Assembly (NCBI GenBank): GCA_012861695.1
Contig: JAAOOA010000033.1
Span: 24,222,044 to 24,286,043 of the forward strand
Length of the DNA: 64,000 nt
From: Trematomus loennbergii
Lineage: Eukaryota; Chordata; Actinopteri; Perciformes; Nototheniidae
Reading direction: 5' to 3'
The position numbers were made by a program, and so were the translations under genes. This document shows, in pieces, positions 1 through 12,956 of this stretch; the stretch's first letter is position 1; the number at the start of each line of letters is the position of its first letter. The notes beneath the pieces were generated by a model. It saw nothing but the letters and a program-made list of their open reading frames with translations. It was not told the origin of the DNA and did not search any database.

Positions 1-1253
1 CCAAAGTCAATTTGGTGTGTCCCGAACATGTTGAATCGGCCGTGTGCCGGGACACAAGCTATCGGGCCAAGAAACCACTCTGATCAGCTGTTCAGTTAGC
101 AATGAGAAGCGAAACGGAAGTAAGGGACGTAAACAAACGATTTAAGAAGGCACAGGACAGCAGCTAAACCCCAGCAGGTGATACTTAAAAGACATCAAAC
201 ATAGCCCTTAAATGTCCTCTCTTACCTCCCACACATAGCAGGGACATCTTTGATATCGGCGGGAGCGTCCCCGGCTGTCCTCTGCTGAGAGCTCCGTGAT
301 TTGTTTGGTCAAGTCCGGTTTTTCATCTCATCGGTTTATTTGTCAGTATAAAGTTGCAGGATTAGTCTCAAGTACCTCAACATTGTCCTTAAGTACAGTG
401 TCTAAGTAAATGAGATACTGTCTACTGCTGTTCATTTAGCTATTGTGAGTCGCCTCGGATAAAAGCATCACATGGAAATGTAAATTTAGCAAGAAGTGGC
501 CATTATTACATTACATACATTACTACATTGCTGACTCAATAAACTACACACCCGCCAGAACACTGCGATCATCAGATGCAGGTCTATTAACTGTGATTTT
601 ATAGTATGTCTGCACTTTATGTGCTCATTTCATCATTCATGTTTTTATATTCTAAAACATGTTTTCGATGGACGAGAGTGAAAATGGAACGCACACGCTA
701 TTTGTTGTTTGTTTATATCAGTCTGTTCTTCTTCTCTGTCTTCCGGTTGTTGCCTATTTTGAATGACGAATACACACTACCGCCGCCTGCTGGTAAGGAG
801 AGTTATTGCCACTCACGCATGCACAGTTCGTACGTGCTCGGCTGAAGTCTTTGCGGTGTGTTCCAGTGCGACACATGGCCAAGACGCAGGAGAACTCGTC
901 GACGCAACAGTCGGCGTCGGTGTCGGCGAGTTCTCTGGTGACGGCCTGGTGTGTCTGGGCCTTTAAGCTGTTCTGATGAAGGTAAACACAGTGAAGGCGG
1001 TGCGTAAAAAGGCACAGCTCTCGGCGCGCTGGTGCTGCACTTCTCAGAGGCGGAGTACACGTCGCGCTGCCTCCTGATGCTGCAGCCATTTCATGAAGTG
1101 AAGGAGGGTTTCCTTCTATAAAACAGCTGCGGGCAGCAGATACCGTGAGAGTCCCGGACATGAATTCATAGATCAAGGCAGAATGGTTTACAGACTCTCC
1201 TGTTTTGCCAATCCGGTGCTTAAACAAATAGCTCTACAGCCCTGGCCGACATG
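1..1253. other. Non-coding; CpG-rich patch near 780-1150
   Basis: No exon recognised. GTCGCCTCGGATAAAAGCATC at about 449-469 resembles the 3' tail of fish SINE/L2 elements. The 780-1150 block is richer in CpG than its surroundings and has short overlapping frames, none recognised. Confidence 0.45.
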
Positions 1254-1259
1254 TCCTTA

Positions 1260-2271
1260 TATGGGCTCAGAACAGTCTCATAATACACACATGCACACAG
1301 AAGGATTCACACTTGTATTTCATGATCCGCAAAAGGATTCACACTTGTATTTCCGGATCCACACTTGTGTTTGTCAATGCACACACAAATGTGTTCCGTT
1401 TCATATACATGTAAATAAAATCCAAATACAGAAAAAAGTTTTACATATGTATTTTTGATCCTCACATATTTGTTTTCCGTTTAAATCCCCTGAACCTTTC
1501 TGTGCATGGATCGCTGTGCATTCGTGTGTGGGTTTTTTGAGACTCCCCTGAAGGTCACCCGATTCGTACTTGTAATTTTTTCTATCTATAGCCAATCAGA
1601 TGTCTCCTTCATTCTAAGCCAATCACATGAGCGCGTCCCCACGAGGGTATGATTTATTGCGTTCATGACACTTCTTCATATACGCATTTTGCGCTGTCCG
1701 GAGCAGGGTTTCCGCGGACAGAATTTATTTGCGTGCATTTCCTGCTCGGAAGAGTGGCAATGTACTGAGAGTGGAGGTGTCCTGAGATTAGCGCCTGCAG
1801 GCAGGCTCCATGGACCTGTCAGCTCTGACAGCGCAAAATGCGTACATGAAGCGCTACGTCATGAACGCAAGAAATCTACCCTCGGGGGGGCGCGCTCATG
1901 TGATTGGCTTAGAATGAAGGAGACATCTGATTGGCTATAGATAGTACGAATCGGGTCACCGTCAGGGGAGTCTCAAAAAACACACACACACGAATGCACA
2001 GCGATCCATGCACAGAAAGCGGGTTGTGTTTGTAGGTGCAGCGGTTTTTAAACGGGAAAACAAATATGTGAGGATCAAAAATACTCATGTAAAACTTTTT
2101 CTGTATTTGGATTTTTACATGTTATATGAAAACGGAAACACATTTGTGTGTGCATTGAAAAACACAAGTGTGGATCCGGAAATACAAGTGTGAATCCTTT
2201 GCTGATCATGAAATACAAGTGTGAATCCTTCTGTGTGCATGTGTGTATTATGAGACTGTTCTGAGCCCATA
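1260..2271. mobile_element. Foldback (near full-length palindromic) element, 1012 bp
   Basis: The two halves are inverted copies of each other along nearly the whole length. The left starts TATGGGCTCAGAACAGTCTC; the right ends GAGACTGTTCTGAGCCCATA. Inner pairs include AAGGATTCACACTTGTATTT, CAAATATGTGAGGATCAAAA, GCCAATCAGATGTCTCC and TTGCGTTCATGAC, with the symmetry centre near 1766. It is flanked by 6-bp duplications TCCTTA (1254-1259, 2272-2277). The arms carry CCAAT-box-like words. No frame of note is present and the superfamily is not recognised. Confidence 0.9.
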
Positions 2272-2277
2272 TCCTTA

Positions 2278-3229
2278 AAATGAAATATATCTCAAATAAT
2301 GTATGCACTGCCATTTCCCCACATAAATAACAGTCTGCAATGAAACGGTCGTCTCCTGTGCGCTCCTTTTCTTGGCGCACCGGTAACTTTCTCGTGCGAA
2401 CGAGAGGCTGAGACCTATAGGCTGAGCCGCCGAATCCCTCGGAACATCATAAAAGCCATTTTCAACTGTTTTCTGGTGAAGTTAACTAGGCTACTGGATG
2501 AAATAAATGACTGGTATAGTTGCGAAAATTAAACACTTATTGAAAAAAAACATTATGATAAATATATTTTTATATATTTATAATTCTGCAAATATTACGA
2601 TAAACTCACAGCTATTTCGCGGCCCGGCAGTAACACCTCGGGTTGGGAACGCCTGGGATAGTAGATGAAAAGCTTTAGGAATCCAAACTATAACATATAA
2701 TAAGTACCCTGTATCAAGATTGATGCAAAACAAGTGACATTTACCTTTTTAGAGAGGTTTAGCAAAAGAAAACCCACCTTTGGGGTCATTTGGGTCAATT
2801 TGGGTGGATTTGCCGTTTCTCTGGAACCCATTGGTCGATTTTGGTGACATCTTTTTAACCGTTAGAGCCAATAGAATCGAAGGGGAAGTTCCACATACAC
2901 ACACGTTACCATTGAGGAGTGAGTGTGACGCGCACACAGTCGAAAGCGTGTCACACTCCTAGGCTCAAACTAGTAAATATGAAGATGGATTATCAGTGAT
3001 CATTTAAAAGTAACAAAGACACATTGGATTAACCATTGGATTAACCTTCAGCAGCGTTTTTATCGTTTTGATGCCATTGAACACAACTTTTGATCAGAAC
3101 AACAGCTAAAGTAAGAATATCTCTGTGTTTCCTCCATGAAGCTTCTTATTATAGACACATGCATTTCCAAACATTTGGACTACCTATGTTGCAAATGTAT
3201 TATCTTTTCAATTTACACACGGCATCTAT
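2278..3229. other. Non-coding with a probable hAT remnant
   Basis: GCGGCCCGGCAGTAAC followed by GGTTGGGAACGCCTG (about 2618-2655) resembles a decayed right end of a hAT-Charlie-like element. The rest is not recognised. Confidence 0.4.
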
Positions 3230-3478
3230 TGCACGTCTGTCCGTCCTGGGAGAGGGATCCCTCCTCTGTTGCTCTCCCTGAGGTTTCTCCCATGTTCTCC
3301 TTTAAACTGTGGGTTTTTTCCGGAAGTTTTTCCCTGTACGATGTGAGGGTCTAAGGACAGAGGGTGTCGTATTGTCATACTGATATTCTGTACAAACTGT
3401 GAAGTCCACGAGACAAATGTAACATTTGTGATATTGGGCCATATAAATAAACATTGATTGATTGATTGATTGAAGCTA
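3230..3478 (+). mobile_element. 3' tail of a teleost LINE/SINE with (GATT)n end
   Basis: CCTGAGGTTTCTCCCATG, then GATGTGAGGGTCTAAGGACA, then GATATTGGGCCATATAAATA, ending in tandem GATT units at about 3459-3476. This tail order is one I recognise as a very common 5'-truncated non-LTR retroelement end in fish genomes. The family name is not certain. Confidence 0.7.
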
Positions 3479-4033
3479 CGTGTTGTGATGTCTGTTTTTG
3501 CTTCCCATGTCGCGAGTTCTGATTGCTCAGTGATGATACTTATATGTCTGGAATCTTTGGAATCTCAGCTTGCTAATTGTTTGTGCAGATCCGATAAGTA
3601 ATAAGGGTATTTTACCTTGAGTTCTGTGCTAATTGCGTTAGCATTTTTTCACTCAGGCTAATTCAGAGCCTTTGTTATTACCCTTGTGTTTCATTTAGCT
3701 AAAAATGGTTCATATCGTCAGTTAGCTGAGTTTCTTCCGTTAAGTGGATATGACACATTCATAGTTTATTAAATGTTAAGAAGCCCTCAGACACTGTTTC
3801 TTGCAAGATGTTGCGTTTTGCCGCCGCCCGTGGGGGCATGGGGCTTAACAGGTTAAAGGTCACCTATTATGCAAAATGCACTTTTTGATGTATTTTATAC
3901 ATATCTGTTTCAGAAATAATGCTTGATGTGGTTTGGAACGTAATATGGCGTTTAATCACAGCAGCGTTTAGCTGAGTTTCTGCTGGTAGACAGCCTTCTC
4001 TTCACAGAGATCACTGCTTGCATGTGGATGCTC

Positions 4034-4084
4034 CAAAGGGGCGTGGCCAGCAGCAGCTTCAAAGGGGCGTGGCCAGCAGCAGCT
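4034..4084. repeat. 26-bp minisatellite, two units
   Basis: Units of AAAGGGGCGTGGCCAGCAGC plus six bases. The inverted copy at 12488-12562 has three units, so copy number changed after the arms separated. GGGGCGTGG resembles an Sp/KLF-type GC box. Confidence 0.8.
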
Positions 4085-5242
4085 CGGTTACATTTAAAGG
4101 GCCAGACCCAGGATCAGCACTTTAGTAACAGGGCTGAAATAGAGGGGTATGAGCATGGGTTAAGTTGGGATTTGATATGTGGGGGGGCTCTGTATGGAGG
4201 TGCGAGAGGGGGGCGGAGGTCAAGGATCTCATTATTTGACCTTAAGGGATATAGGCCTACACTGTGGCCCTAAAGCAACTGCTCCATTATCTGTATCAAA
4301 AGCACACATTGATGCCATCAAATGTCACAATAAAAATAGAAAGTACTACAAATAAACTGGAATTCATTTACATCTTAAATTATTAATATATATACACAAA
4401 AAAAGGTTTACAAATATCCAACCTTCAAATTGCTTTTTTAAATCAACACTGCTCTGCACACTTGCTAAAGAACATTTGTGTGGAAATCTCAATTCATTTG
4501 TAGGGCTGCGTGAGTATGGCCAAAAGCAAAGTGAGTAAATCTCACTGTAAACTATTTAATCATCACAAAATTCTGTGTGTTATTATGACTGATCATAACT
4601 CAGCTTTATGCAGACATACACTTAGCATGGTGTACAGGGCCGTTTTTTGGCATAGGCGGTCGCCTAGGGCGCCAGATCTGGGGGGGAAAAAAACCTTTTT
4701 GACTGTTTGCGCTCATCCTAATTTTCGGCCTTGATGTAACAACATTCATAATTAAGTAAAGGTAACACCTTTTGGGCGCTGTAAGTGATGAAAGTGGGGG
4801 GTGTTGGCTTATCAGGCGTCCGCAGCTCACAGCCAAAGTGGGCGTGGGAGCGTGCGAGAGAGATAAATGCAATTTATGTAAACAAATATTTCCAAGGCAC
4901 TCCTTTATAATTATTTGGATAAACAGGTTTGAAATCATTTAAATGTATACTATAGGACAGTAAACCAGAAATATCGTTTAAAACTTGAGAGATATAAAAA
5001 TATGCATAAATACATTTTAACTAGGTAAAATAAGATATGAATGAACAACAAAAATAAAAGTTACATTTATTTGTATTGGCTATGGTAGGTTATTGGTTAT
5101 GTTCACATATTTGATTATTAAAATGTAAACCGATCTTTTTAATATGGTTGTTTAGAGTTGTACCCCCTAGATCTAGTCTCTAGTAATGTGTGCTTAAAGT
5201 GCACCAGATTGAAGCTTTTTACTTTACATTTTCAAACATTTC

Positions 5243-5246
<4 letters not shown>

Positions 5247-5314
<68 letters not shown>

Positions 5315-5338
5315 ACACACACACACCACACACACACA
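5247..5338. repeat. (CA)n microsatellite
   Basis: About 92 bp of CA with two CCA interruptions, at the inner edge of the left inverted-repeat arm. Confidence 0.97.
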
Positions 5339-5956
5339 TACACATACATCTGTTTCACACTCATTAAAAGCTCTTTCACACATTTGTGAAAAGAATAATG
5401 AATGAAAGTAACATTTCCTTTAAGATAAATGATTGGCAAGGATTTGATTGGCTCACAGTGTTATCCTACATACAGGAAATGAGCAAAGTGAACCAAACAC
5501 CCCCCTATCCATTTCAGTAATCTGCTACATAATCTTCCCACTCTCTGTAAAGGAGCAGGCATCACACAGTAACACTTCTCTGTTAGAGAGACTTTTAGAA
5601 GCAGCTTGTTTGATCCAGTGCTGGAGCCGGAGTAAAGACCTGGATACTTTTATTTTCCAGGTAAAGCCTCTGTGTCTAAATCGAGCCTTTGTATTCGCCA
5701 CAGTCTGCTCTGCTACCCAGAATCCCTCACGACAATGGACAATGGGGTCTATCTCCGATTTCCAGGCACCTGTAGACTCATGGACATGAGCAGGAACGGG
5801 AGACAAGTCACACACACTCTCCGCATGATTTCCGACCCCCTCCGGCCCGTACCCAGCAGGGATCCGGTTGCAGGAGGAATGGGCGCGGTGTCCCTGTCAC
5901 ACCGGCCCACAACAATCCCTTTTCCTCTGAAGACAAACTCACAACCAGTGCATACA
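5339..5956. other. Non-coding, no feature recognised
   Basis: Overlapping short frames on both strands with no recognised protein and no convincing splice structure. Confidence 0.45.
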
Positions 5957-6423
5957 GCTGCGTTCCAGTTGAACTGGGAAGTCGGAAATTTCAACTAGAG
6001 CACCCCCGATGTCGGAATTCGTACTTGGAAACTCGAAAAAGACCTTGCCGTACCCCAGATCATCATTCAAAATGGAGTCTCCTCATATGAACATTAACAG
6101 AACACTTTGATAATATAACATTTTGAGCTCTTCAGTATTATTTGTTTCATATTAAATCAACTGTACATATGGTACTGCTCATCTACTATCTGTGGATATG
6201 TTGCTACGATGTTTGACTTCCCCAAAATACAAAACAAAGTGTAGTTATCAACCAGTATTGCTAACAATGGCTACCCAAGGTGACTGCTAAAACTGTAAAC
6301 AAGGCAAACAACTTTCCTGCAGGCGGCCATGTTTTTCCAACTTGTGCTACTAGAACGCAGTCATCTCGAATGTGACACACTTTCAGTTCCGACCTCCGAC
6401 TTCCAATGTAAATGGAACGCAGC
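5957..6423. mobile_element. TIR MITE, 467 bp
   Basis: Left GCTGCGTTCCAGTTGAAC then GGGAAGTCGGAA; right TTCCGACCTCCGACTTCC then GGAACGCAGC. TIRs of roughly 35 bp, imperfect. No clear TSD, no coding frame. Confidence 0.65.
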
Positions 6424-8057
6424 ATATGCATTCCTGCACCTGATTCCTAATCACCCAAATTGGCAACAAAATATTGATATGTGGTTTTCTTCACAGCTGA
6501 GGTCTCCACACCAGCAACATCCTCCCCAGGTTGATTTTTCCTCCACCCTTCTGCTACAATAGAGGCTGTTTTCCACTTACAGCCTTTTGTATTGAGATGT
6601 AGAGAAGACAGAATGTATTTATTTATTTTGGTGGCTAACCGTTATCGGCGGGATTGATCGCCGCGGGCTGGAATTGGTGCTGGATGGAGGGAGAGGGACG
6701 ACAGGAAGGAGGAATGTTCTGGAAGGCCTTATCTGGGAGCGCCAGGCCGCTGTGACGGGAAGTGGTGTGTCAGGAGGGGAAAGAGGAAGTAGGCTAGAAT
6801 GTAACGTGCAAACACACACATAGAGTCAGGCGTGGACAAATAACACATTCAGGCGAGCACACACACACACCACACAGCCTTTCCTGCATAATCACCAACA
6901 GTAGAGAGAAGACCCCCCCCCCTTCTCCTGTCTGTGATTTCAGTTCTATTTCCTCTATCTCCAATTCGGTCTTCTCTTCACTCACTCTTTCTATTTCATA
7001 TATACATAAGTGTCTTTATCAGCAGGTTTTAGATTGAATTGGGGGAGGAAAAGGAAATTGCAGCGTTGTGATGCTGAAGGTATCTGAATGTTACACCAAG
7101 GGAGACAGGGGTGACGGAACTGAAGACTAAAGTTCATGTCACAACTGTGTGAACATGTGTGTTAGCATGTTAATGTGTCCAAGTCAACCATGTTTTTAAA
7201 TGCCTCTTTAAGCAAAAGATAAGCTTATGGTAAAGTGGTGTAGTAATAGCAAATAGTCATGGTGGTAAGGAACAGATGTAGGTAAACACTACCCAAGTAT
7301 ATCTAAATGTGGCGACATTCTTCCTCATAAATAAGTAACAACAGTAAATGTGAATAAATGTTCATATCCATCCACTACTTCAATTCAATATTGTAGGAAA
7401 AGGTTGTAACGAAAAATTCCCTCTGGAGGTAACACAGGGATTTGAGCTAAAACCCTATAGAACACAGGAAAGGGAGAACCTAAAAAAGCTTAATAGGCCC
7501 CTTAAAGTCTATCACCCAGCAACCACCTACAAGGGGGGACCATACGTAATTAAATGAATAGGTGGTGTAACCAAGTAGTTATTATTAAGACTTTGGTCAA
7601 TATTTTTAAAGATGACGCAATTCATTAACACAAATAACCAACTCAATGAGAGAGAAACACCATCAATGAGAGAGAAGAGTGTGAACCGTTGAAGTCAAAC
7701 TGTTTCAGTTACTCATCAAAGCAGCCTCCATCAATACTGTTCCCTCCTCAATCGTTGGGTTAATCAGGAGCAGCCACAACGTAATGATGCATCTTATTCT
7801 CATTTAAAATGAATGAGCTACTCTTCCAGGTAATGAGGCTTTAATAGACCAATGCGATATCAAGGTCATTTAAATAGCACTTACAACAAACAGCTTTTTA
7901 TCACCAACCGTTCCCGAAACAGATATTGCTTTGCCTTTGAAGGACAAGTCTGCTAGTCTTACAATTCCACTCAACCTGACCGTATATAAAAGGTTATTCG
8001 GGTGGGGAATACAACTGTATGCTGAGCATCCACAGTAGCAAAGGCATTAAGACAGAA

Positions 8058-8058
<1 letters not shown>
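6424..8058. other. Non-coding, no feature recognised
   Basis: No exon, RNA gene or repeat end recognised in 1.6 kb of moderately AT-rich sequence. Confidence 0.45.
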
Positions 8059-8102
<44 letters not shown>

Positions 8103-8106
8103 CACA

Positions 8107-8170
<64 letters not shown>

Positions 8171-8203
8171 CACACACACACACACACACACAACACACAC
8201 ACA

Positions 8204-8240
<37 letters not shown>
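8059..8240. repeat. (CA)n microsatellite, long and interrupted
   Basis: About 180 bp of CA repeats with AACA and CCA interruptions. It produces spurious Thr-His and Cys-Val open frames on both strands. Confidence 0.97.
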
Positions 8241-8242
<2 letters not shown>

Positions 8243-10495
8243 CACACCTCTTGCTGACACCCTGGCGTCTGTTGGCATTTGTGTCTGTGTGCTGAGCTGT
8301 CACTGGCTGTGTGAAATAATGCATGGGCTCCAGAGCGGGGCCACTCTCTGCCTCTCATTCTCTGAGTGGCCTCATAGTGAGGGCCGGCTCTGTCACATCA
8401 GGCGGCTCCACTTGAGTCCTCCTCAAACCGGGGCCCTCACCACTCTGGAGACAGGACACGTTAATGGAACCCACTGGGTCTTCTCAAACCCATTTCCCTG
8501 ACGCAGTGAAACCAAGTGCAGAGAGAGTAAACACGGAGAGAGTGAGAGGGGGTTAAAGTAGACACCAAAACAACAATCTGTGAACTCAGTGCAATTTGTG
8601 CTGACAGGACAGAAACCACAATGACGCCTGACAGCACCATGTGATGAAATAACAACGGCCATGCATAATGCAAGACACTCTCCTACCCCTGAACGCAACA
8701 CTCTGCAGGACGTCCCTGTCCTGAGGAAACATCCCCACTGGGGAGCTTCATACCCCCCCAAATATCACCACAGCAGTGAGCATCCTCTGGGAGAAGGGCT
8801 GTAATTATGTGATGGGCAGTGGTGATAGTGATATCCTGCTCCTGCCTCAGAAGTCAGTTGTTTGCACTTGATCTTCCCACTGAGTCCCAGGGGGGGGGGG
8901 GATTACCCTGTCATGTTGTTCAACCGTTAAACAAACAAATCAGCAGAGAGGACAGGAGGTAGAGGCCGGGCTGCAGATAGCATCCTGTGCTTTCAAACTA
9001 TCCCCTTTATGTATGGCCAGTACACTCAGTACACAGAAATATAAAAATAGTTTTAATCCTGTGTTCCTGTGTCGATTGTCAACTACATGCCAAAGTTCTA
9101 GTCCGATCTCTTCCTGTTCAAAAAGGGTGGATCCATACCTTCAGTATTAATGCTACCCATCCTTAATCTTGTTCTGACACTACCGTCATTGATATTTAAA
9201 AAAATAATCCGTCTCTCACTCTGAGAACATGAATGCTACGTTGTTCTCCATGTTTCTCAGCTGCTGCTGTCAAATATTAACATGATAAACACACTGTATT
9301 GCCAACCACTTTAGAGATACATGTTATGACTTTTTCAGGATAAGAAATGCTGCTAACCCGTCAGAGATACAGTATGAGGGCCTATATTTATGTTCAGCAT
9401 AGATTTTAGTGACCATTTTAACATTCAAAGAATACAAATCAACTTGATAAATAAAACAAATATTTCTCTAGTTTGACCTAAAGAGATACAAATGAAATTA
9501 GGCAACATAAGGCTTGAAGTCAGGGAAGAGCCACCTTCACATTGGCTGGCTGAATGTCCTGCGGCCAGAAGGAACAAAGAGCTGCTCTCATGTGTCTGAA
9601 GCTTTCCAAATTCTCGCCAAAGAACATGACAAATGGGTTAGCAGAGCAGAAAACAAACACAAGCATTGTCTAGCAGTGAATAAGTTGCACTGTCTTGAGA
9701 AAACATCTACACATGCCCCTAGGTGAAGTGTGTGTGGAATGTGCACAATAAGAGATGATGCCTGCAGCCTGTTAGCGATGCTCGCTCAGCGCTGAGGCGG
9801 GAAAACAAGGCGCCAGGTCCCAGTGAAGGGAGCGTGATTCAGATGGACACGAGACCGCCGCTCCGGGGCTGCGGGCGTCTCCATTACAGAGAGGAGCGGT
9901 GCAAGGTGCTACTGTAGGCTGGGCAGGAGCTCTTATGTAAGTCTTCATACTGTCCGCCCATCCCCCATGCACACACACACTCACACACACATATCTGTAA
10001 TAAGTTATAACTCAGATGTTGTGCTTCTCTGCACCTCACCTATCCTCATTTGCAGAGGTGCAGAACCAGGCTCAGGTGAAGCGACTTTCACTCCTCCTTG
10101 ATTGAAAATGTGCTGCAGTGTAACAGTGTGAGTTTATCACATAAAGAGTGTGCAACACACTCAGGTGTGGGTTGGTGCGAGCTATGCATGTGTGTGCGGC
10201 ATGTCAGCGCTGCAGTGTGTGTGGTGACTCACTGGACTGTCTCTCTCTTCATGGGGCCTGACCTACCTGCTCTGATCAGGTTTCATGCAGGCTGTCTGCT
10301 CACAGGACTGGAACTGCTTCCCTTTAGATCCTCCTGCTAACTCCTGCTGCCACACTGCATCTACAGCTACATGCTCACAGATAGATTCAAAAACCTTTCT
10401 TTAAAGGGTCATTTCATTCCCAAATTAAGCTCAATTAAGTAAAACTACTTTGGAGTCGGTAAAGATAATTAAAATGAACTCGCTCGACACAGGAG
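8241..10495. other. Non-coding, no feature recognised
   Basis: 2.25 kb without recognisable exons or repeats, apart from a G-run near 8891-8901. Confidence 0.45.
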
Positions 10496-10690
10496 CACTG
10501 AACGTTGACTTTAATTAAATGTATTATCAATACATTTCACATATAAGATTAGTTGAAAGCACACATTTTAAGTTGAATTAAAAATATTAGGTTGAACTGC
10601 ATACTATAGCTTTCAACTAACCTAATACAGTTATGTGACATTTGTTGACATAATACATTTAATTAAAGTCAAGTTTCATTTTTTTCAGTG
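10496..10690. mobile_element. Mariner-like MITE copy 1
   Basis: Inverted ends CACTGAACGTTGACTTTAAT and ATTAAAGTCAAG...TTCAGTG enclose AATACATTT, AGTTGAAAGC and their complements. Same family as 20388-20608. Confidence 0.75.
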
Positions 10691-11500
10691 AGTTTATATT
10701 TGCTTGTGATCTGTGATAGTGTATTAAAAAGGTGTTTGGATTGGAAAACAGAATAAATAGAGCGGTTTATGAATCATAGTATACTGGTGCTATGTGTGTA
10801 ACATCTTTAATTGAATCATTGCACTTTAAACCCACCTTTAAATCACAATTGCATTGTAAATAAGGGTCGATGGGCATACAGGTTTCATCACTGGCGTGAC
10901 AAACTGCAATAACATAGATTTTGCAATACCTTCATTACCATGAAAAAAAACACACACACATACACACTTTGTGTTTGAACACACATGAGGAGCAATCTAC
11001 TTGCCACAGCCCTGCCTACCTCTACCTGTGGATGAGTGGCCACTCCCTCACTCTCTCGTGTCCACACAGACTGCTGCAGGCCCTCAACACATCATGTCTG
11101 TTGGGGGAAATATTCTCCTGGGCCCATAACTTTGACCCATTTGATCAGTTTGTCCTGCCCTCACTGAGCACAGGCACCTGCAACCTTGGGCTGCTCTCTG
11201 GGTTTTGTCTCCCTGTTCCTGCCTGTTGGCGTCAGCTGATAGACGTGTTATGGTTGTATCTTGTTATGCACAATGTTGATTCTTCTCTCAGAACTAGCTA
11301 AATACATGGGTCTGGAGAAAGATCTTCAGAATTGGTTTGGCATCTACTGTGTCAACTCGTAACTCCGTAATAAACCATCAGTGTTTGCCATCAAAGTTCC
11401 TGCTCTCCCCGAGTCTCTCTGAGTCTCGTCTCCATTGCTTCAGAAGTTTCCATCCAATGTCCACTGTTTCTGCAGAGAAAACCTGCACTTTTCACAATTT

Positions 11501-11502
<2 letters not shown>
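10691..11502. other. Non-coding, no feature recognised
   Basis: The frame at 10921-11301 is open but has no recognised domain and no supporting splice or UTR context. Confidence 0.4.
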
Positions 11503-11561
<59 letters not shown>

Positions 11562-11562
11562 G

Positions 11563-11633
<71 letters not shown>

Positions 11634-11653
11634 TGTGTGTGTGTGTGTGTGTG
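11503..11653. repeat. (TG)n microsatellite
   Basis: About 150 bp of TG with TTG interruptions, at the inner edge of the right inverted-repeat arm; counterpart of 5247-5338. Confidence 0.97.
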
Positions 11654-12956
11654 AAGAAATGTTTGAAAATGTAAAGTAAAAGCTTCAATCTGGTGCACTT
11701 TAAGCACACATTACTAGAGACTAGATCTGATAAGCCAACACCCCCCACTTTCATCACTTACAGCGCCCATCGTACAGGGCAATGAAAAGTGTAACCGGGG
11801 TGAAAAGGGTGTTACCTTTACTTAATTATGATGTTGTTACATCAAGGCTGAAAATTAGGATGAGCGCAAACAGTCAAAAAGGTTTTTTTCCCCCCAGATC
11901 TGGCGCCCTAGGCGACCGCCTATGTCGCCTATGCCAAAACCGGCCCTGTACACCATGCTAAGTGTATGTCTGCATAAAGCTGAGTTATTCATGTCATAAT
12001 AACACACATAATTTGGTGATGATTAAATAGTTTACAGTCAGATTTACTCCCATACTTTTGGCCATACTCACGCAGCCCTACAAATGAATTGAGATTTCCA
12101 CACAAATGTTCTTTAGCAAGTGTGCAGAGCAGTGTTGATTTAAAAAAGCAATTTGAAGGTTGGATATTTGTAAACCTTTTTTTGTGTATATATATTAATA
12201 ATTTAAGATGTAAATGAATTCCAGTTTATTTGTAGTACTTTCTATTTTTATTGTGACATTTGATGGCATCAATGTGTGCTTTGATACAGATAATGGAGCA
12301 GTTGCTTAGGGCCACAGTGTAGGCCTATATCCCTTAAGGTCAAATAATGAGATCCTCGACCTCCCCCCCTCTCGCACCTCCAGAGCCCCCCACATATCAA
12401 ATCCCAACTTAACCCCTGCTCATACCCCTCTATTTCAGCCCTGTTACTAAGTACTGATCCTGGGTCTGGCCCTTTAAATGTAACCGAGCTGCTGCTGGCC
12501 ACGCCCCTTTGAAGCTGCTGCTGGCCACGCCCCTTTGAAGCTGCTGCTGGCCACGCCCCTTTGGAGCATCCACATGCAAGCAGTGATCTCTGTGAAGAGA
12601 AGGCTGTCTACCAGCAGAAACTCAGCTAAACGCTGCTGTGATTAAACGCCATATTACGTTCCAAACCACATCAAGCATTATTTCTGAAACAGATATGTAT
12701 AAAATACATCAAAAAGTGCATTTTGCATAATAGGTGACCTTTAACCTGTTAAGCCCCATGCCCCACGGGCGGCGGCAAAACGCAACATCTTGCAAGAAAC
12801 AGTGTCTGAGGGCTTCTTAACATTTAATAAACTATGAATGTGTCATATCCACTTAACGGGAAGAAACTCAGCTAACTGACGATATGAACCATTTTTAGCT
12901 AAATGAAACACAAGGGTAATAACAAAGGCTCTGAATTAGCCCTGAGTGAAAAATGT
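11503..12956 (-). repeat. Right arm of large inverted repeat
   Basis: Mirror of 3641-5338: (TG)n, then the CAGGGCCGG-like end, three rather than two copies of the 26-bp unit (12488-12562), the Kolobok-like end at TTAA 12741, and the conserved outer edge GCTCTGAATTAGCC near 12928-12943. The internal order is unchanged, so both arms are the same composite element inserted or duplicated in opposite orientation. Confidence 0.85.

Larger units (their letters stand above)
3641..5338 (+). repeat. Left arm of large inverted repeat (composite transposon segment)
   Basis: Reverse-complement match to 11503-12956 with few differences. It holds, in order: a piggyBac-like end (GGGGCTTAACAGG|TTAA), a Kolobok-like start at TTAA 3853 (AGGTCACCTATTATGC), two 26-bp units with GGGGCGTGGCCAGCAGCAGC, a CAGGGCCG end near 4637, and a (CA)n tract. 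It carries about 310 bp (4848-5160) missing from the other arm and lacks about 40 bp the other arm has. Confidence 0.85.

Noticed and set aside
875..976. Short frame MAKTQENSSTQQSASVSASS... in a CpG-rich patch
   Set aside because: Only 33 codons, Ser/Thr-rich, no recognised family, and no splice donor in frame.
8019..8501. Long open frames over CA/GT tracts (also at 5158-5439, 11337-11757, 23725-24015, 38371-38772, 39683-40069)
   Set aside because: Their Thr-His, Cys-Val, Arg-Glu or Leu-Ser strings are translations of dinucleotide repeats, not proteins.
10921..11301. 126-codon plus-strand frame
   Set aside because: Low-complexity CA start, no domain recognised, no conserved composition.
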